Origin: Pseudorhizobium endolithicum
GTDB taxonomy: Bacteria; Pseudomonadota; Alphaproteobacteria; Rhizobiales; Rhizobiaceae
Direction of reading: 5' to 3'
Assembly (NCBI RefSeq): GCF_902153245.2
Contig: NZ_CABFWF030000006.1
Location: forward strand, 92,351-156,350
DNA length: 64,000 bases
Shown here: piece by piece, positions 1 to 8,863 of the stretch
Numbering within the stretch: the stretch's first letter is position 1
Layout: each line of letters opens with the position of its first letter
Position numbers and translations under genes: made by a program
The notes under the pieces: model-generated
Databases searched by the model: none
What the model was told of the DNA's origin: nothing
What the model saw: only the letters and a program-made list of their open reading frames with translations

Positions 1-536
1 AAATAGGCATAGTGGAGCGTCTGCGTCTCCACGGCGCCCATCAGCCAGTGGTGCATCGGCTCATAGACGTGGCTGCCCATCTCCAGCACGAAGAGCGGCA
101 GGGTGAGGACGAAGGCGAGGATCAGGTCACGCCGCAGCTTTCCGTCGCCATGCATATGGGCGTGGTCGTGGCTTGCATGAGCGTCGGCGGCCGCCTGACC
201 GGCATGCTCATGGTGTGCATGGTCCTGGGCACCGTGGCTGGCATGGGGGTCGGCGCCGGGCGCCCCGTAGCCCGCATCATTCAGCGCCCGCTGCATCGCG
301 CCGGCCGGCACTTCGTAGCCGATCTTCTCGATCGCCGCGGCCAGGGCCTCCGGCGAGAAGCCATCACCGGGCTCGACGGTCAGCTTCTTCGTCGCAAAGT
401 TGACGGAGCTTGCCGCCACACCCGGCACCCGGGACGCGGCGGTTTCGACGCGGCGCACGCAGGACGCGCAGGTCATGCCTTCGACGGGAATGCTGATCGG
501 TTCGACGGAAGGCGGTGTTCTGACGGTCTCGTTCAT
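1..536 (-). CDS. copA: Cu(+)-translocating P-type ATPase, N-terminal part (runs off the window)
   Basis: Only the first ~178 residues are present, reading leftwards from the ATG at 534-536. They form one heavy-metal-associated domain with the copper motif GMTCASC at about residues 21-27, a flexible linker very rich in His (many H-A-H and HDHAH patches, about residues 93-130), and the start of the first membrane helix (LILAFVLTLPLFVLEM). This matches bacterial CopA/ActP copper exporters, which pump Cu(+) out of the cytoplasm; the His-rich linker is common in the alphaproteobacterial branch. The catalytic DKTGT and CPC motifs lie outside the window. A CueR/HmrR-type operator lies 31 bp upstream and supports copper-inducible expression. 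Confidence 0.9.
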   Translation of the reverse strand, partial: MNETVRTPPSVEPISIPVEGMTCASCVRRVETAASRVPGVAASSVNFATKKLTVEPGDGFSPEALAAAIEKIGYEVPAGAMQRALNDAGYGAPGADPHASHGAQDHAHHEHAGQAAADAHASHDHAHMHGDGKLRRDLILAFVLTLPLFVLEMGSHVYEPMHHWLMGAVETQTLHYAY

Positions 537-566
537 GGCGGAATCCTCTGTTCCGCATATAGGTGG

Positions 567-590
567 ACCTTCCCATGATGGGAAGGTCAA
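567..590 (-). promoter_or_regulatory. CueR/HmrR-type copper operator and promoter of copA
   Basis: At 567-587 there is a perfect palindrome, arms ACCTTCCCAT and ATGGGAAGGT around one base. It fits the CueR box (ACCTTCC, 7 bp, GGAAGGT). On the minus strand a -35 hexamer TTGACC (585-590) overlaps its distal arm and AT-rich -10 candidates follow at about 554-563. This is the layout of MerR-family copper promoters, where the operator sits inside an overlong spacer. The regulator gene is not in the window. Confidence 0.85.
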
Positions 591-680
591 GGGCGGCGCG
601 GGGAAATTCGTGAGGGATGTCGTAAGAGGAGGCGCGCGCGTCCTCGGATCGGCAACAGGCGCTCAGCACGGGCGCGAGCG

Positions 681-838
681 ATGAGAAAGATCATTGTCGG
701 CGCATTGGCGAGTCTCGACGGCATCTTCCGGGCGCGGGCGGGCCGGAGGAGGATCCGGCCGGCGGCTTGCGGCACGGCGGCCCGGCTTTCCATCCGAGCA
801 GCCGAGCGAGGCGGAACTGGAGCGGAGGCGGAAGCTGA
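681..838 (+). pseudogene. Remnant of a RibD/dihydrofolate-reductase-like gene (frameshifted, truncated)
   Basis: The ATG at 681 opens MRKIIVGALASLDGIF, a close match to the conserved start of the small DHFR-like RibD C-terminal family (MRKIIVGAFVSLDGVMQAPGGPEEDP...). From 734 the homology continues in another frame (AGGPEEDPAGGLRHGGP), so about one base has been lost between 725 and 734. The shifted frame ends at the TGA at 836-838 after roughly 50 residues, against about 180-200 for intact members. No further family sequence is seen. The assignment rests on remembered family sequence; the frame change itself is visible. Confidence 0.7.
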
Positions 839-853
839 CCTAGGAACGGGAGG

Positions 854-1546
854 TCAGCTCACCATACGCTGCACCGGGGCGAACTTGCTGAGCCCCAGCC
901 AGTCCTGCATGTTGCGGGCGAGAGCCGGGTCGCCTTCCACTTCGAGCCGGCCCACGGACGTCTCATGCCGCACCGTCGTCAGGCCCATCCAGATCGCCGT
1001 CATCGTGTGGAGCGAGCTTCGGATCACGAGGTCGAGATCATGCCCGGGATCGAAATTGCAGAGGTCGGCCTTGCCGTTCTCGATCACCAGCCACCATCGT
1101 TTCTGAGCTCCCGCAACTTCGGGATACAGAAACTGTATCGTGCAGCGGCGCGGCGGAAGGTGGCCGGTCCCCAGGTTTCGCTGCATATCCCACATCAGCA
1201 GGGACGGATCGAGGTTCTTCAGCGACAGGCGGGATTCTATCCAGCGCTGCGCCCAGGTTCCGAGCCCCATGATGACGGAACGCAGCTCCTCGCCGGAGGG
1301 GGACAGACGGTATTCCGTCATTCCCGCCGACGAACGGTCGACCGTGACGACACCGGCCTTCTCGAGTTCCTTCAGCCGCTTGGAGAGCAGGGCCGGCGAC
1401 ATTTTCGGCACGCCGCGCCGCAATTCGTTGAACCGTGTCGAGCCGCAGAGAAGCTCGCGGACGACGAGCGTGGTCCACCTGGAGCACAGGACTTCGGATG
1501 CCATCGAGACCGGACAGAACTGCCCGTAACCACCGCGCTCTTCCAT
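854..1546 (-). CDS. HxlR-family winged-helix transcriptional regulator
   Basis: 230 residues from the ATG at 1546. The N-terminal ~100 residues are a typical HxlR domain: CPVSMASEVLCSRWTTLVVRELLCGSTRFNELRRGVPKMSPALLSKRLKELEKAGVV, followed by the wing (YRLSPSGEEL). An extra C-terminal half of about 110 residues (from WDMQRNLG) resembles the ligand-side extension (SCP2-like) found in longer HxlR relatives. It is divergent from the flavoenzyme gene at 1723, with 176 bp between starts, so it probably controls that gene and itself. The effector is unknown. Confidence 0.85.
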   Translation of the reverse strand: MEERGGYGQFCPVSMASEVLCSRWTTLVVRELLCGSTRFNELRRGVPKMSPALLSKRLKELEKAGVVTVDRSSAGMTEYRLSPSGEELRSVIMGLGTWAQRWIESRLSLKNLDPSLLMWDMQRNLGTGHLPPRRCTIQFLYPEVAGAQKRWWLVIENGKADLCNFDPGHDLDLVIRSSLHTMTAIWMGLTTVRHETSVGRLEVEGDPALARNMQDWLGLSKFAPVQRMVS

Positions 1547-1722
1547 GGTGCACCTTTGACGGAACACTTCCGAAGCCCAGCCCGCGCCCATCATAATCCA
1601 GCAGGCCGGTTCCGACAATCGGCAGCAGCCGCAACGATGCAGGCGGTACAGATCCTGAACTGGAGGACGATCGAAATCAGGCTCACACTCCGGCATTCTC
1701 AATTTCGAGAGGAGGAAAGGGA

Positions 1723-2889
1723 ATGCAAAGCCTGGCAGAAACCGCGACGCAGCCGGAGGCGTTCGTCCGGAAACCCGATATCGTCGAGATCGCCAAAAGC
1801 CTGTCGATTGCCCTTGGAGAGCGCGCTGCGGCAGCGGACGAGCGCGACGAATTCGTGCGGGAAAATTATGCGCTCCTGAAGGAGGCGGGCCTCGTCGAGG
1901 CAGGCGTGCCGGTGGAACTGGGCGGGGGCGGCGCGGAGTTGCCCGAACTGGCGGAGATGCTTCGCATCCTTGCCCATGCCTGCGGTTCCACCGCGCTTGC
2001 CTTCGCCATGCATACCCATCAGGTGGCAATTCCCGCCTGGAGATGGCGCCACCAGAACGTGAGCGCAGTCGAGCCGCTGCTGAAACGCGTGGCGGCAGAA
2101 CGGCTGGTGCTGCTTTCCAGCGGCGGCTCCGACTGGATCGGCGGCTCCGGCAAGGCGGAGAAGGTCGAAGGCGGCTACCGGATATCGGCCCGCAAGGCCT
2201 TCACCTCCGGCGCGGAGGCCGGGAACATCCTGATGACCGGCGCGATCCACGACGGGGCCGACGGCACCCGGTCGGTCATCCATTTCGGCGTGCCGATGGC
2301 AGCGCCCGAAGTCAGGATCGAGAACACCTGGCATACGCTCGGCATGAGGGGGACCGGCTCCAACGACGTGGTGCTCGACAACCTGTTCATTCCCGACGCG
2401 AACGTCGCCTTCTCGCGCAGGAGCGGCGAATGGCACCCGGTATTCCAGATCATCAGCACGCTGGCGTTTCCGCTGATCTATGCCGTCTACCTCGGCGTTG
2501 CCGAGAGCGCACGCGAGATCGCGATCACGACGGCGCGGAAGAAGCAGCCATCGGAGGATGCGACGAACATCGCCGGCCGCATGGATACCGCGCTTCGCGC
2601 CGCGCAGCTGGCGCACCGCTGGATGGTGGAGGTCGCCATGCGCAACAGCCCCTCCGCCGAGAGCGTCAACGAGGTGATGATCGGCCGCTCTCTCGTCGCG
2701 CGTCACGCCATCGAGGCGACGGAGCTTGCGATGGAGCTCGCCGGGGGTGCGTCCTTCTACCGGGCGAACGGCCTGGAGCGGCGCTTCCGCGACATCCAGG
2801 GAGCCCGCTTCCATCCGCTGCAGGCGGGTCCTCAAGCACGCTATGCCGGCGCGATGGCGCTCGGGCAGCCGGTGGCCAACATCTTCTAG
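1723..2889 (+). CDS. Acyl-CoA dehydrogenase-superfamily flavoenzyme
   Basis: 388 residues, the normal length for the family, with a strong Shine-Dalgarno (GAGGAGGAAAGGG) before the ATG. The N-terminal helical domain contains LKEAGLVEAGVPVELGGGGAELPELAEMLRILAHACGSTALAFAMHTHQV. The middle beta domain includes TWHTLGMRGTGSNDVVLDNLFIP, and a C-terminal helical domain follows. This pattern is shared by acyl-CoA dehydrogenases and by the DszC/NcnH-type flavin-dependent monooxygenases. The catalytic Glu of true dehydrogenases is not obvious, so either activity is possible. Divergent from the HxlR gene; no reductase or CoA-ligase partner adjoins it. Confidence 0.8.
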   Translation: MQSLAETATQPEAFVRKPDIVEIAKSLSIALGERAAAADERDEFVRENYALLKEAGLVEAGVPVELGGGGAELPELAEMLRILAHACGSTALAFAMHTHQVAIPAWRWRHQNVSAVEPLLKRVAAERLVLLSSGGSDWIGGSGKAEKVEGGYRISARKAFTSGAEAGNILMTGAIHDGADGTRSVIHFGVPMAAPEVRIENTWHTLGMRGTGSNDVVLDNLFIPDANVAFSRRSGEWHPVFQIISTLAFPLIYAVYLGVAESAREIAITTARKKQPSEDATNIAGRMDTALRAAQLAHRWMVEVAMRNSPSAESVNEVMIGRSLVARHAIEATELAMELAGGASFYRANGLERRFRDIQGARFHPLQAGPQARYAGAMALGQPVANIF

Positions 2890-2903
2890 GCGGTCACGCA
2901 TCC

Positions 2904-2923
2904 GGGCCGCGCGAGCGCGGCCC
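2904..2923 (+). terminator. GC hairpin after the flavoenzyme gene
   Basis: Perfect 8-bp stem GGGCCGCG / CGCGGCCC with loop CGAG, 15 bp beyond the stop codon at 2889. There is no U-run, so it may be a weak terminator or a 3'-end stabilising hairpin between the convergent flavoenzyme and YcgN genes. Confidence 0.4.
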
Positions 2924-2978
2924 TGGTCGCAGGAGGATCCGCGGGCCGCAAATGGCTCGCGGACCTTCCGTTCCACCG

Positions 2979-3458
2979 TCAGCCGGGGACCTTCTCCGAC
3001 CCCTCACCCACCTTCCACGGCCAATCCACCACATAGTCTTCGAAATCCTCGACCGGGACGTCCGTCTCGCAGACCGTCTCGTGGCCGCGGGCTGAGATGC
3101 CGGCCTGGTGGACCGTCTCCGGATCGCCCGAGAGGAGCGGGTGCCACCAGTAGAGGTCGCGGCCCTCGCGCAGGAGGCGATAGCCGCAGGTGGGCGGGAG
3201 CCAGGCGATCTCGTCGACCGCCGCCGGGGTGAGCTGGATGCATTCCGGCACCGTCGCCTGCCGGTTGTCGTAATCGGTGCAGCGACAGGTATGGCCGTCC
3301 ATCAGCCGGCAGCGGACGGAGGTGAAGACGACGTCGCCGGTATCCCAGTCCTCCAGCTTGTTGAGGCAGCAGAGGCCGCAGCCGTCGCAAAGGCTTTCCC
3401 ATTCGCGCTGGTCCATCTCCTCCAGCGTCTTGGTTTTCCAGAAGGGCAGTTCGCTCAT
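2979..3458 (-). CDS. YcgN family (UPF0260) cysteine-cluster protein
   Basis: 159 residues, close to the family's usual ~150. Cysteines are arranged as in the zinc/iron-chelating CxxCxxxC family: CDGCGLCC (about 24-31), [14 protein letters not shown], and later single Cys residues. [23 protein letters not shown] is the characteristic family core. Presumed cytoplasmic; the biochemical role of the family is not established. Divergent from the penicillin-binding protein gene, with 147 bp between starts. Confidence 0.88.
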   Translation of the reverse strand: MSELPFWKTKTLEEMDQREWESLCDGCGLCCLNKLEDWDTGDVVFTSVRCRLMDGHTCRCTDYDNRQATVPECIQLTPAAVDEIAWLPPTCGYRLLREGRDLYWWHPLLSGDPETVHQAGISARGHETVCETDVPVEDFEDYVVDWPWKVGEGSEKVPG

Positions 3459-3605
3459 TCACAAATCCGTGCCGGGAACAAGAAGGCGATCCGCGGCTTT
3501 TGCCTGTTGCGATTCTGTCATCGCATTTCAACACTTCATCAGCTATTGCTGATTACCTATGCCTGCAGCTCTGGCCGCTCATGACGGCGGCGTCAAGCGA
3601 CCGGC

Positions 3606-5837
3606 ATGACGATCGGGGGACGCAAGGTGCAGGACGATCCGAAAACGAGCCAAAAGCAGCCGCGCAGGAAGCGCCACCTGCTGCTGCGCATCGACTCCTG
3701 GATCGATTCCACCGTCTGGAACCTCGGCTTCCGGCTCGGCGAAATCTGGGAAGAGATCACCATCTTTTCCCGCCGGTTCCGCGTCCGGGGCTGGAAGAAG
3801 GCCGTCTTCGAGCTTGCCGGCGAAGCCATGACGCTCGGCACCGCCGGCGCCGTCGTACTTCTCGCGCTTGCCATGCCCGCCTTCGAAGAAACCAAGGAAG
3901 ATTGGCGCAATCGTGGCGATTTCGCCGTCACCTTCCTCGACCGCTACGGCAACACGATCGGCCATCGCGGCATCATCCACGAGGATTCCGTGCCGGTGGA
4001 CGAGTTGCCGGACCACCTGATCAAGGCGGTGCTGGCGACGGAAGACCGGCGCTTCTTCGACCATTTCGGCATCGACTTCCTGGGGCTGGCGCGCGCCATG
4101 AACGAGAACGCCAAGGCCGGCGGCGTCGTCCAGGGCGGCTCGACACTCACCCAGCAGCTCGCCAAGAACCTCTTCCTTTCCAACGAGCGGTCGATCGAGC
4201 GCAAGATCAAGGAAGCCTTCCTGGCGCTGTGGCTGGAGGCCAATCTTTCGAAGAAGGAAATCCTCGCCTACTATCTCGACCGCGCCTACATGGGCGGCGG
4301 CACCTTCGGCGCGGCGGCGGCGGCGCAGTTCTATTTCGGCAAGAACATCACCGAGGTGAACCTCGCCGAGAGCGCGATGCTGGCGGGCCTCTTCAAGGCA
4401 CCGGCGAAATACGCGCCGCACGTCAACCTGCCGGCGGCGCGCGCGCGTGCCAACGAGGTGCTGACCAATCTCGTGCAGGGCGGGCTGATGACCGAGGGAC
4501 AGGTGATCGGCGCGAGGCGCAATCCCGCCACCGTCATCGACCGCGCCGAGGTCAAGGCGCCCGACTATTTCCTGGACTGGGCCTTCGACGAGGTGCAGCG
4601 GCTCGCCAAGGCCGGCAAGATCAGGGAGCGCTCCATGGTGGTGCGCACCACGATCGACATGGGCCTGCAGCAGGCTGCGGAAGCGGCGATGGAATCCAGC
4701 CTGCGCGAATACGGCGAGAGCTACCGCGCCAAGCAGGGCGCGCTGGTGATGATCGAGAACGGCGGCGCCGTGCGCGCCATGGTCGGCGGCCGAGACTACG
4801 GCGAAAGCCAGTTCAACCGCGCCAGCCGGGCGCTGCGGCAGCCGGGCTCCTCGTTCAAGCTCTACACCTATGCCGCCGCGATGGAGAAGGGGTTCACGCC
4901 GGAATCGGTCGTCTCGGACGCACCGGTCACATGGCGCGGCTGGTCGCCGCAGAACTACGGCCGCTCCTACAAGGGCAAGGTCACGCTGATGACGGCGATG
5001 TCGCAATCCTACAATACGGTGCCGGTGCGCCTGGCGAAGGACGAACTCGGCACCGAGCGGATCGCCCAGCTCGCCAAGGAGATGGGCGTCGAGACGCCGC
5101 TGCGGACGGACAAGACCATTCCGCTCGGCACCTCCGAGGTAACCGTGCTGGACCAGGCGACGGCCTATGCGGTAATGCCTGCCGGCGGGCTGCAGTCGCG
5201 CCGCCACGGCATCGCCCAGGTGATGGGCTATGGCGGCGAGGTGCTCTACGACGTCCAGCGCGACGAACCGCCGCCACGGCGCGTGCTCTCGGAGCAGGCG
5301 ATGTCGTCGATGAACCGCATCCTCACCAACATCCCCTACAACGGCACCGCGCGGCGCGCGGCGATCGACGGCGTGCTCACCGGCGGCAAGACGGGAACGT
5401 CGCAGAGCTATCGCGACGCCTGGTTCGTCGGCTTTACCGGCAACTACACGACCGCCGTCTGGTTCGGCAATGACGACTACACGCCCATGAACAACATGAC
5501 GGGCGGCTCGCTGCCGGCAATGACCTTCAAGAAGCTGATGGACTACGCCCACCAGGGCATCGAGCTGAAGCCGATCCCGGGCATCGAAAACCCCTTCCCC
5601 GAACGGGAAGAGAAAAAGGAACAGGTGGTCGCGGAGAAGCCCGAGGGCGAGGAGGCGCTGCCGCCGATGGTGCGGCCCCGCTCCCTGTCGGCGGCTTCCA
5701 CCCGCGTTCTGCGCAAGATCGCCGACCAGTTGAAGACGGCCGCCCCGCTTGCACCCGCGACCGCCAAGGTGGCGGATGCGACGGTGACGGGATCGGTGGG
5801 GCTTGTTCCTGTCACCGCCCCTGAACCGGCACACTGA
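3606..5837 (+). CDS. Class A penicillin-binding protein (PBP1A family)
   Basis: 743 residues. A basic cytoplasmic N-terminus is followed by one membrane anchor (about 75-95, LGTAGAVVLLALAMPAF). A GT51 glycosyltransferase domain follows, with ATEDRRFFDHFGID and GGSTLTQQLAKNLFLS. The transpeptidase domain carries SSFK (serine near residue 415), SYN (about 467) and KTGTS (about 593). It therefore polymerises and crosslinks peptidoglycan at the outer face of the inner membrane. The tail after about 660 is acidic then Pro/Ala-rich. The lack of the long OB-type insertion suggests the shorter PbpC/Pbp1A-like rhizobial form. Monocistronic by appearance. Confidence 0.92.
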   Translation: MTIGGRKVQDDPKTSQKQPRRKRHLLLRIDSWIDSTVWNLGFRLGEIWEEITIFSRRFRVRGWKKAVFELAGEAMTLGTAGAVVLLALAMPAFEETKEDWRNRGDFAVTFLDRYGNTIGHRGIIHEDSVPVDELPDHLIKAVLATEDRRFFDHFGIDFLGLARAMNENAKAGGVVQGGSTLTQQLAKNLFLSNERSIERKIKEAFLALWLEANLSKKEILAYYLDRAYMGGGTFGAAAAAQFYFGKNITEVNLAESAMLAGLFKAPAKYAPHVNLPAARARANEVLTNLVQGGLMTEGQVIGARRNPATVIDRAEVKAPDYFLDWAFDEVQRLAKAGKIRERSMVVRTTIDMGLQQAAEAAMESSLREYGESYRAKQGALVMIENGGAVRAMVGGRDYGESQFNRASRALRQPGSSFKLYTYAAAMEKGFTPESVVSDAPVTWRGWSPQNYGRSYKGKVTLMTAMSQSYNTVPVRLAKDELGTERIAQLAKEMGVETPLRTDKTIPLGTSEVTVLDQATAYAVMPAGGLQSRRHGIAQVMGYGGEVLYDVQRDEPPPRRVLSEQAMSSMNRILTNIPYNGTARRAAIDGVLTGGKTGTSQSYRDAWFVGFTGNYTTAVWFGNDDYTPMNNMTGGSLPAMTFKKLMDYAHQGIELKPIPGIENPFPEREEKKEQVVAEKPEGEEALPPMVRPRSLSAASTRVLRKIADQLKTAAPLAPATAKVADATVTGSVGLVPVTAPEPAH

Positions 5838-5921
5838 ACGATGCGGTGCCTAGCGCTTGCCTTTCCTTCCGGGGGGAATCAGTGGTAACCCTCGAACGCA
5901 ATCCTTGAGGGCAGCCTTTCC

Positions 5922-6509
5922 GTGTTTCGTGTCCCATTCCTCGTCGCCATAGCGCTGGCGATCGCCTTCGGAGGCGGCATCTGGTCGACGCTGTGGGCGC
6001 TCGAGGCCACCGCCGGTTTCGGAGCCATCCGGCTCGGCGCCTGGGAGGCGTTTCCCAATGCGCAGACGGCCGATGCCGATCCCTATGCGAAGTCGCACCG
6101 GGCAAGCGCCGGGGCGCTTCTCTATGCCAGCGCCGAGGGACTTCGATTTACGGCCAATGTCGACGATGCCGGAGCCGCACTCGATGCGGACTGCTCCTAT
6201 CGCATTTCCGGCCATACGCCCCCGGCAAGGCTGTGGACGCTTCACACGGACCGGACGGCTGCCGCCCGCAAGGCGGAGCGCGACGGACTTCCGGTCGCAG
6301 TGAATTCACGCACCATCCTGCGCCGCGCCGACGGTACCTTCGACATCGTGGTGTCGCGCTTCGCCCAGCCGGGCAACTGGCTCTCGGTCAACGAGGACGG
6401 ACGGTTCCGGCTGCGGCTGACGCTCCTCGATACCCCGGCCGCCGGCAGTTCGGGCCTGATCGACCTGTCGATGCCCTCCATCACGAACACCGGATGCCGC
6501 GATGCTTAA
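5922..6509 (+). CDS. DUF1214 family envelope protein
   Basis: 195 residues from a GTG start at 5922, chosen because TTGAGGG precedes it and the first residues form a membrane segment or uncleaved signal (VPFLVAIALAIAFGGGIWSTLWAL). The rest matches DUF1214 (GAWEAFPNAQTADADPYAKSHRASAGALL, ... FAQPGNWLSVNEDGRFRLRLTLLDTP), so it is probably exported or anchored in the inner membrane. Its stop overlaps the next start by 8 bases, so the two are co-translated, as DUF1214/DUF1254 pairs often are in rhizobia. Function unknown. Confidence 0.82.
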   Translation: MFRVPFLVAIALAIAFGGGIWSTLWALEATAGFGAIRLGAWEAFPNAQTADADPYAKSHRASAGALLYASAEGLRFTANVDDAGAALDADCSYRISGHTPPARLWTLHTDRTAAARKAERDGLPVAVNSRTILRRADGTFDIVVSRFAQPGNWLSVNEDGRFRLRLTLLDTPAAGSSGLIDLSMPSITNTGCRDA

Positions 6510-7065
6510 GGTGCTGTTCGCGGTCATCACCGGCCTCGTCGGCGCGGCGCTGCTTCATCTCGTGATCATCCTGGCGCTCCCCTATTTCAGCGAGAAGGAC
6601 GCCTATACGCGGGTGCTGGCAGAAGGCGGGCGGCACGAATTCCACCTGCTTCCGGACCTGCGCGACCGGGCCGGACTGGTGCAGGAGGACCCTTTCATGG
6701 AACTGGCCGTCTGCGCCTACGACATCTCGCAGGGGCCGATCCGGATCTACGCGCAGGGCGACGTGCCGTTCTGGTCGCTCGGCATCTACGACGCGGCCTC
6801 CAACGAGGTCTTCAGCATCAACGACCGCACGGCCGCTGCCGGCATTCTCGACGTCGTGCTGGCGACGCCGGCGCAGCTCGCCCTCCTGCGCAAGGCCCTG
6901 CCGGAGTCCATCAACCAGGCGATCCTGGTGGAGACGCAAAGGGCGGACGGTTATGTCGTGCTGCGGACGATGGTGCCGCAGAAGAGCTTTTCGCCGGCGG
7001 CGGCCGCGTTTCTCTCGCAAGCCGTCTGCGCGCCGTTCGAATGGCGCTCGCACCAGCAATTCTGA
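6502..7065 (+). CDS. DUF1254-like membrane-anchored protein
   Basis: 187 residues. An N-terminal membrane helix (VLFAVITGLVGAALLHLVIILAL) precedes a soluble domain with DPFMELAVCAYDISQGPIRIYAQGDVPFWSLGIYDAASNEVFSINDRTA, typical of the short DUF1254 partner of DUF1214 proteins. The ATG overlaps the preceding stop (ATGCTTAA), indicating translational coupling. The protein probably faces the periplasm together with its partner. No enzymatic motif is recognisable. Confidence 0.8.
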   Translation: MLKVLFAVITGLVGAALLHLVIILALPYFSEKDAYTRVLAEGGRHEFHLLPDLRDRAGLVQEDPFMELAVCAYDISQGPIRIYAQGDVPFWSLGIYDAASNEVFSINDRTAAAGILDVVLATPAQLALLRKALPESINQAILVETQRADGYVVLRTMVPQKSFSPAAAAFLSQAVCAPFEWRSHQQF

Positions 7066-7098
7066 AACCTTTACCAGGCCGCCAGCCGTGGCGGCGGT

Positions 7099-7287
7099 TC
7101 AGGTCTGGTTCTGCTCGAGGACCATTAACTGGTTCCGCTGCAGCGGAAGCTGCTCCAGCCGCTCGTAGCGTATGCCCGTGAACAGCAGCAGCTGCCCGGC
7201 CCCCTCGCCGGCCTTGCCGCCGATGCGTATCTCCGGACGCCGGCGCTGCCCTTCGCGCCATCTTTCCAGTATCACTATTTCTGCCAT
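7099..7287 (-). CDS. Small conserved-looking hypothetical protein
   Basis: 62 residues starting MAEIVILERWREGQ and ending VLEQNQT. The ATG at 7287 is preferred over an in-frame ATG at 7299 because GGAGA lies at the right distance before it. The protein is basic and Arg-rich, with a central Gly-rich turn (RIGGKAGEGAGQLLLF). It has no membrane segment or cysteine. Convergent with the DUF1254 gene, 33 bp away. I do not recognise a family; alternatives are a small nucleic-acid-binding protein or an orphan. Confidence 0.55.
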   Translation of the reverse strand: MAEIVILERWREGQRRRPEIRIGGKAGEGAGQLLLFTGIRYERLEQLPLQRNQLMVLEQNQT

Positions 7288-7835
7288 GCTCGTCTCCATG
7301 TAGTCCGAGACGGATGAACGACGGTTCGATCTCACCCTGCCCTTCAGCGGGCCGGCGCATCCCGCTGACCGGGCATCTGCGCCTTTCTCGTCGGTGCGGC
7401 CCCTGAAGGACACAGCGACAGTTCCTTGCAAACCGGCCCCGCCGGACCGGCCGGCGGAAAACCGACGCCGGGTCGGCTTCCGCTGCTCCGGAACCTGCCC
7501 GAAGCAGGACCCATTCAGCCGGCCGCCGGTAAACTATTCGTTAATGCTAATAAAGTGTGAGCGGCAAATCCGGCGCTGTATCCCTTCAAAAACGCACAGC
7601 GTTGCAAAATGTTCACACCCAGCGGCCCTGTGGCGGCGAAAGAGATCCTGTCCCGGGTCAGCACATCTTCACCGCGCATTAACCGTGGCGGGTTACCGTC
7701 CTGTTACCATGACGGACAGCCAGGCCGGGACGAGGGCACCACTCGGCGGCGGGCCGTCATCCGTGCCGGATGCCGCAACGGCGTCACCGGAGTTTGCTGC
7801 CGCGACTGTTTGTATTGCGTTTTGTGAGTGTGGCC
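7288..7835. other. Intergenic region without a supported gene
   Basis: About 550 bp between two divergent genes. It contains a GC-rich imperfectly repeated tract around 7434-7465 (CCGGCC/GGCCGG blocks) and then a less GC-rich part from about 7530. In that part TTAACCG and GGGTTACCG form a loose inverted repeat near 7679-7699, just before the DUF2336 gene. It probably holds both promoters; I see no convincing ORF, RNA fold or consensus promoter. Confidence 0.4.
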
Positions 7836-8858
7836 GTGACGGACCAGTTTCGAGATCTTGAAAGGCCCTCGGCCATGCGCAGGAAGGATGTGGTTCTGAT
7901 GGCCACGGTGACCAGCTTCGAGGCCCTGCCGCATCCCTCGCGCTCGGAACTGAGGCAGTTCGCCGAACTCTTCGGCCCCCTTTTCGCCGCCTCCAGCGAG
8001 GAGGCGCGCCGGCAGGCGGTGGCGGCGCTCTCCCAGTGCCGCACGGTTCCGACGACCGTCGCCTTCTTCATCGCCAGCCAGCCGATCGCGGTCGCGGCTC
8101 CCTTCCTCGCCTCCTCGCCCTGCCTCGACGACGAAACGCTGATTGCGGTCGCCCGCACGCAAGGGGCCGCCCATGCGCGCGCCATCGTGCGCCGCGAAAA
8201 CCTTTCGCCCCGCGTGATCGATGCGCTGGTGAGCCTGCGGCAGGACCGGCCGGCGCCGCAGGCCGCCGACAGGACGGAGATCGCGGAGACGCCCGCCTCC
8301 CCCTCGGCCGCCGCGGCCCAGGAGGCGGAGCGACGCTGGCGCGAGGAAGAATTGCGCCAGCGCATCAAGACGCTCGCCAACCATGTGCACCGCACCGAAG
8401 ACGACCGCCTCGGCCTGAGGACCGTGAGCCCCGTCCAGGAGGCGCTGCTGATCCGTTTCGCCCGCAGTCGCGACGGCGGGATGTTCGCGACCACGCTCGC
8501 CGACTGCCTTTCGGCAAGCCGGTGGCTGGCCGAGCGTATCGTGCTCGACATTTCCGGCCGGCAACTGGCCACCACCCTCAAGGCACTCGGCATGGACAAG
8601 GCCGACGGGGTCTACGTGCTGCAGCGCTTCTATCCGCATCTGGGCGAGGAGACCAGCGGCCTCACCCGCGGTGCGATGCTGTGGAACGGGCTCGATGCCG
8701 ACCAGTGCGGACGCCGGGTCGAGGCCTGGCGGCGGGCGGACAGCCACACCGCTACCCGCGAGAGCGAATTCGCCGTACAGGCAGAGGAGGCTGTGGCGGC
8801 ATCTTCGGAAACCGTGCGGCCCTTGCGTTCGGCAACGCCGCTGCGCCGCCGCGGCTGA
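7836..8858 (+). CDS. DUF2336 domain-containing protein
   Basis: About 340 residues when read from the GTG at 7836 (VTDQFRDLERP); upstream ATG 7770 and downstream ATGs at 7875 and 7902 are alternatives. The helical-repeat body (LPHPSRSELRQFAELFGPLFAASSEEARRQAVAALSQC, ... FFIASQPIAVAAPFLA) matches DUF2336, a HEAT-like repeat family found widely in alphaproteobacteria. It lacks a signal peptide and is probably cytosolic. A charged Ala/Pro/Glu linker sits near the middle. Function unknown. Confidence 0.8.
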   Translation: MTDQFRDLERPSAMRRKDVVLMATVTSFEALPHPSRSELRQFAELFGPLFAASSEEARRQAVAALSQCRTVPTTVAFFIASQPIAVAAPFLASSPCLDDETLIAVARTQGAAHARAIVRRENLSPRVIDALVSLRQDRPAPQAADRTEIAETPASPSAAAAQEAERRWREEELRQRIKTLANHVHRTEDDRLGLRTVSPVQEALLIRFARSRDGGMFATTLADCLSASRWLAERIVLDISGRQLATTLKALGMDKADGVYVLQRFYPHLGEETSGLTRGAMLWNGLDADQCGRRVEAWRRADSHTATRESEFAVQAEEAVAASSETVRPLRSATPLRRRG

Positions 8859-8863
8859 CGCGG

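Noticed and set aside
7770..7838. ATG at 7770 as start of the DUF2336 protein
   Set aside because: The added ~22 residues look non-coding (Arg/Leu/Phe mix) and the GTG at 7836 gives a family-like start.
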